Shown: piece by piece, positions 61,516-64,000 of the stretch
Layout: each line of letters opens with the position of its first letter
Position numbering within the stretch: the stretch's first letter is position 1
Source: Rhodocyclaceae bacterium
GTDB taxonomy: Bacteria > Pseudomonadota > Gammaproteobacteria > Burkholderiales > Rhodocyclaceae
NCBI GenBank assembly: GCA_019455325.1
Contig: JACFMQ010000004.1
Location: 1-64,000 of the forward strand
DNA length: 64,000 bases
Direction of reading: 5' to 3'
The notes under the pieces: model-generated
Databases searched by the model: none
What the model saw: the letters and a program-made list of their open reading frames with translations, nothing else
What the model was told of the DNA's origin: nothing
Made by a program: the position numbers and the translations under genes

Positions 61516-61992
61516 GTGTTCCGCTCTCTGAGCGCCTTCGCCGCCCTCTATGCCTTCTGGCTGCTGCTCTCCGGCTACTTCACGGGCTTCCTGCTCGCCG
61601 CCGGCGCAGGCTCGGCGCTGGTCGTGCTCATCTTCGCCCGGCGCATGGCGGTGCTCGACCGCGAAGGCCACCCGGCGCACCTCGGCCTGTCGGCGACGCT
61701 CGGCTACTGGCCGTGGCTGCTGAAGGAGATCGTCAAGTCCGGCTGGGACGTGACCAAGCGCATCCTCGATCCGTCGCTGCCGATCTCGCCGACGCTGGCG
61801 CGCTTCAAACCGAGCCAGAAGAGCGACCTCGGCCTGGTCATCCACGCCAACTCGATCACGCTGACGCCGGGCACCGTCGCCATCGAGGTCGCGCCCGGCG
61901 AGTTCCTGGTGCACGCGCTGACGCGCGAGGGCGCCGACGGCCTCGCCGACAGCGAGATGGACCGCCGCGTCAGCGCGCTGGAGAAGGACTGA
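61516..61992 (+). CDS. mrpE: Mrp-type cation/proton antiporter subunit E
   Basis: The 158-residue subunit has an N-terminal membrane hairpin (FAALYAFWLLLSGYFTGFLLA) and a C-terminal cytoplasmic part with SLPISPTLARFKPSQKSDLG and NSITLTPGTVAIEV, typical of MnhE/MrpE (MbhA in archaea). The start is GTG. It is first in a tightly overlapping operon. Confidence 0.92.
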   Translation: MFRSLSAFAALYAFWLLLSGYFTGFLLAAGAGSALVVLIFARRMAVLDREGHPAHLGLSATLGYWPWLLKEIVKSGWDVTKRILDPSLPISPTLARFKPSQKSDLGLVIHANSITLTPGTVAIEVAPGEFLVHALTREGADGLADSEMDRRVSALEKD

Positions 61993-62282
61993 TGTTCGCC
62001 GCCGCCGGCCTCGCCCTGCTCGTCACGCTGCTCCTCGCGCTGGTCCGCGCCGGGCTCGGGCCGACGGTCTTCGACCGCCTGCTGGCGGCCAACACCGTCG
62101 GCACCTGCGCCATGCTGCTGCTGGCGGTCATCGGCTTCCTCGGCGGCCGGCCGGAGTTCCTCGACCTGGCGCTGGTCTACGGCCTGCTCAACGTGATCGG
62201 CATCATCGCCGTGCTCAAGTTCTTCCGCCACGGCGACCTCGGCGATCCGGGCGACGAGGCGAACGGCGGGGAGACGCGCTGA
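61992..62282 (+). CDS. mrpF: Mrp-type antiporter subunit F
   Basis: The 96 residues have three hydrophobic helices with RAGLGPTVFDRLLAANTVGT and FLDLALVYGLLNVIGIIAVLKF, the MrpF/MbhB pattern. The start overlaps the mrpE stop (TGATG), and the stop overlaps the mrpG ATG by one base. Confidence 0.92.
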   Translation: MFAAAGLALLVTLLLALVRAGLGPTVFDRLLAANTVGTCAMLLLAVIGFLGGRPEFLDLALVYGLLNVIGIIAVLKFFRHGDLGDPGDEANGGETR

Positions 62283-62611
62283 TGGCCTTCCTGCTCGACC
62301 TCGCCAGTTGGCTCCTGCTCTGCGCCGGCGGCTTCTTCTGCGTCGCCGGCGGCCTCGGCCTCCTGCGCATGCCGGATTTCTACACGCGCATGCACGCCGC
62401 CAGCGTCGTCGACACGCTCGGCGCCGGCCTCATCCTGCTCGGCCTGATCCTGCAGGCCGGCTTCACGCTGGTCGCCGTCAAGCTGCTGATGATCGGCCTG
62501 CTCATCTTCTTCGCCAGCCCGACCGCCGGCCACGCGCTGGCGCGCGCGGCGCTGATCCGCGGCCTGGCGCCGCGGCTCGCCGACCCGGAGGACGCATCAT
62601 CGAAACGCTGA
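62282..62611 (+). CDS. mrpG: Mrp-type antiporter subunit G
   Basis: The 109 residues have three helices and the strong MrpG motif GLLRMPDFYTRMHAASVVDT. The last codons contain the GGAGG that serves the next gene, whose reading frame starts before this one ends. Confidence 0.94.
   Translation: MAFLLDLASWLLLCAGGFFCVAGGLGLLRMPDFYTRMHAASVVDTLGAGLILLGLILQAGFTLVAVKLLMIGLLIFFASPTAGHALARAALIRGLAPRLADPEDASSKR
62587..62591 (+). promoter_or_regulatory. Shine-Dalgarno that points to an AUC start
   Basis: GGAGG lies 7 bases before ATC at 62599. No ATG, GTG or TTG lies in the right frame until 62632, which is 40 bases away. Confidence 0.55.
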
Positions 62612-63162
62612 TCATCAACGCGCTGCTGGCGATGATGGTCGCCACCGTGCTCATCCTGGCGAAGAGCCGCAATCTGTTCGCGGTGGTCGTGCTCGGCGGC
62701 ATCTACAGCTTCCTGATGGCCACCGTGCTCGTCGCGCTCGACGCCGTCGACGTGGCGATGACCGAGGCCGCCGTCGGCGCCGGCGTGTCCACCGTGCTGC
62801 TGCTCGGCGCGCTGCACCTGTGCCGCGCCGACGAGGCGAAGCCGGCGCAGCGCCCCTGGCTGCCGCTCGCCGTCGCCCTCGGCACCGGCGCCGTGCTGGT
62901 CTACGGCACGCTCGGCCTGCCCGCCTTTTCCGACCCGCAGGCGCCGATCCGCACGCACGTCGAGCCGCGCTACCTGAACGAGGCGCAGAAGGAGACCGGC
63001 GTGCCCAACGTCGTCGCCGCCGTGCTCGCCAGCTACCGCGGCTACGACACGCTCGGCGAGACGACCGTGGTGTTCACCGCCGGCGCCGGCGTCATCGCGC
63101 TGCTGCGCCGGCGCAAGAAGAAGGACGCGGCGAAGGACGACGACGGAAAGGCGGCGCCGTGA
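62599..63162 (+). CDS. MbhD/MbhE-like antiporter subunit (DUF4040), free-standing C-terminal part of MrpA
   Basis: The 187-residue protein joins an MbhD/DUF4040 part (KSRNLFAVVVLGGIYSFLM; LDAVDVAMTEAAVGAGVSTV) to an MbhE part (GVPNVVAAVLASYRGYDTLGE, TTVVFTAGAGVIALL). In many Mrp systems these parts are fused to MrpA. The proposed start is ATC at 62599, with ideal Shine-Dalgarno spacing and the expected N-terminus [M]ETLIINALLA. A conventional start would be ATG at 62632, which removes half of the first helix. Confidence 0.8.
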   Translation: METLIINALLAMMVATVLILAKSRNLFAVVVLGGIYSFLMATVLVALDAVDVAMTEAAVGAGVSTVLLLGALHLCRADEAKPAQRPWLPLAVALGTGAVLVYGTLGLPAFSDPQAPIRTHVEPRYLNEAQKETGVPNVVAAVLASYRGYDTLGETTVVFTAGAGVIALLRRRKKKDAAKDDDGKAAP

Positions 63163-63596
63163 AGAACGATCTCGTGCTGCGGGTGGTCGCCAAGCTGTTC
63201 ATCCCCTTCATCCTGCTCTTCGCGCTGTACGTCCAGTTCCACGGCGAACTGGGGCCGGGCGGCGGCTTCCAGGCCGGCGTCATCGCCGCCGCCGGCGTCG
63301 TGCTGCACGCGCTGATCTTCGGCCTCGACGCGGCGCGGCGCATCGTGCCCGAGCGCCTGGTCGAGACCATGCTCGCCGCCGGCGTGCTGATCTACGCCGG
63401 CGTCGGCGTCGCCGGCCTCCTGCTCGGCGGCAACTTCCTCGACTACTTCGTGCTCAGCGGCGACCCGGTCTACGGCCAGTTGCGCGGCATCTTCTGGGTC
63501 GAGGCCGGCGTCTTCGTCACCGTTTCCGGCGTCATGCTGAAGATCTTCTACATGTTCGCGGCGCGCGGCCGCGACGAAGACGGGGAAGAGGCATGA
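63159..63596 (+). CDS. mrpB: Mrp-type antiporter subunit B
   Basis: The 145-residue membrane protein starts at GTG (overlapping the previous stop as GTGA) and shows the MnhB pattern LRVVAKLFIPFILLFALYVQ, HGELGPGGGFQAGVI, and FWVEAGVFVTVSGVMLKIFY. It corresponds to archaeal MbhF. Confidence 0.92.
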   Translation: MKNDLVLRVVAKLFIPFILLFALYVQFHGELGPGGGFQAGVIAAAGVVLHALIFGLDAARRIVPERLVETMLAAGVLIYAGVGVAGLLLGGNFLDYFVLSGDPVYGQLRGIFWVEAGVFVTVSGVMLKIFYMFAARGRDEDGEEA

Positions 63597-63967
63597 GCCT
63601 GGCCAGCCACTTCAGCTACTGGGTGACCATCTTCCTGATGGTCGCCGGGCTGTTCATCGTCATCGCCCGCGGCAACCTGATCAAGAAGCTGGTCGGCCTG
63701 GCCATCTTCCAGACCTCGGTGTACCTGCTCTACATCGCGCCGGGCAAGCTGATCGGCGGCACCGCGCCGATCCTCGCCGAGGAGTTCAAGGTCTATTCCA
63801 GCCCGCTGCCGCACGTGCTGATCCTCACCGCCATCGTCGTCGGCGTCGCCACGCTGGCGCTCGGCCTGGCGCTGGTCGTGCGCATCCGCGAGACCTACGG
63901 CAGCATCGAGGAGGACGAGATCCTCGCCGCCGACCTCGCCGACGGGGAAACGGAGGCCGGCCGATGA
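63593..63967 (+). CDS. mrpC: Mrp-type antiporter subunit C (NuoK-like)
   Basis: The 124 residues form three helices with the NuoK/MrpC pattern RGNLIKKLVGLAIFQTSVYL, PLPHVLILTAIVVGVATLAL. It overlaps mrpB and the next gene by 4 bases each (ATGA). Confidence 0.93.
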   Translation: MSLASHFSYWVTIFLMVAGLFIVIARGNLIKKLVGLAIFQTSVYLLYIAPGKLIGGTAPILAEEFKVYSSPLPHVLILTAIVVGVATLALGLALVVRIRETYGSIEEDEILAADLADGETEAGR

Positions 63968-64000
63968 GTCTCGCCCCGCATCTACCAGCACTCCAGGTCG
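63964..64000 (+). CDS. Start of the next antiporter subunit (probably MrpD), cut by window edge
   Basis: Only 12 codons are present (MSLAPHLPALQV). The ATGA overlap with mrpC and the operon order predict a NuoM/MrpD-type subunit, and HLPALQV fits the usual start of MrpD. Confidence 0.6.
   Translation, partial: MSLAPHLPALQV

Overview
This is a high-G+C, gene-dense chromosomal segment of a flagellated Gram-negative bacterium, most likely a betaproteobacterium of the Rhodocyclales type. This placement is inference, from the combination of DUF3579, DUF2788, a CobD-like membrane protein, an arginine argD-argF-argG run, an adk-pfp-hppA run and an expanded che cluster beside flhBAF. No rRNA, tRNA, CRISPR array, prophage or insertion sequence was seen.

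Region 1 (1-24.1 kb, all minus strand) is a motility and chemotaxis island. In transcription order it reads motA, motB, a short membrane receptor, cheY, cheA, cheW, two large receptors, cheR, cheD, cheB, a STAS protein, two cheV genes, cheY, cheZ, a second cheA, a terminator, then flhB, flhA and the start of flhF. It holds two complete CheA kinases, two CheY, two CheV and one each of CheW, CheZ, CheB, CheR and CheD. The two large receptors end in a CheR-tether-like EWAEF peptide and share a 500-bp stretch of identical DNA in their signalling domains.

Region 2 (24.3-31.2 kb) is mixed housekeeping: two Nudix hydrolases, an HNH nuclease, an exported repeat protein, a Crp/Fnr regulator, a thiolase, a CobD-like protein and a glutamine amidotransferase. 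Region 3 (31.2-35.7 kb) is argD-argF-argG followed by DUF2788, ppnP and yajQ. Region 4 (35.9-40.1 kb) has an orphan ParA, two small proteins, rpsT, murJ and a PEBP-family protein. Region 5 (40.1-47.4 kb, minus) runs exbB-exbD-lpxK-Trm112-kdsB and then adk-pfp-hppA, which joins lipid A/Kdo synthesis to a pyrophosphate-based energy module.

Region 6 (47.4-55.1 kb) has an RND efflux pair with a small DUF2892 protein, apparently expressed from a leaderless promoter overlapping a palindrome, then a long inverted repeat, a TonB-dependent receptor broken by one in-frame amber codon, and an intergenic region with two perfect DnaA boxes. Region 7 (55.2-64 kb) has xseA, sodB, an AidB-type acyl-CoA dehydrogenase, a MASE1 histidine kinase/FixJ-like regulator pair, and a divergent Mrp/Mbh-type cation antiporter operon that runs off the right edge. 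One of its genes appears to start at AUC.
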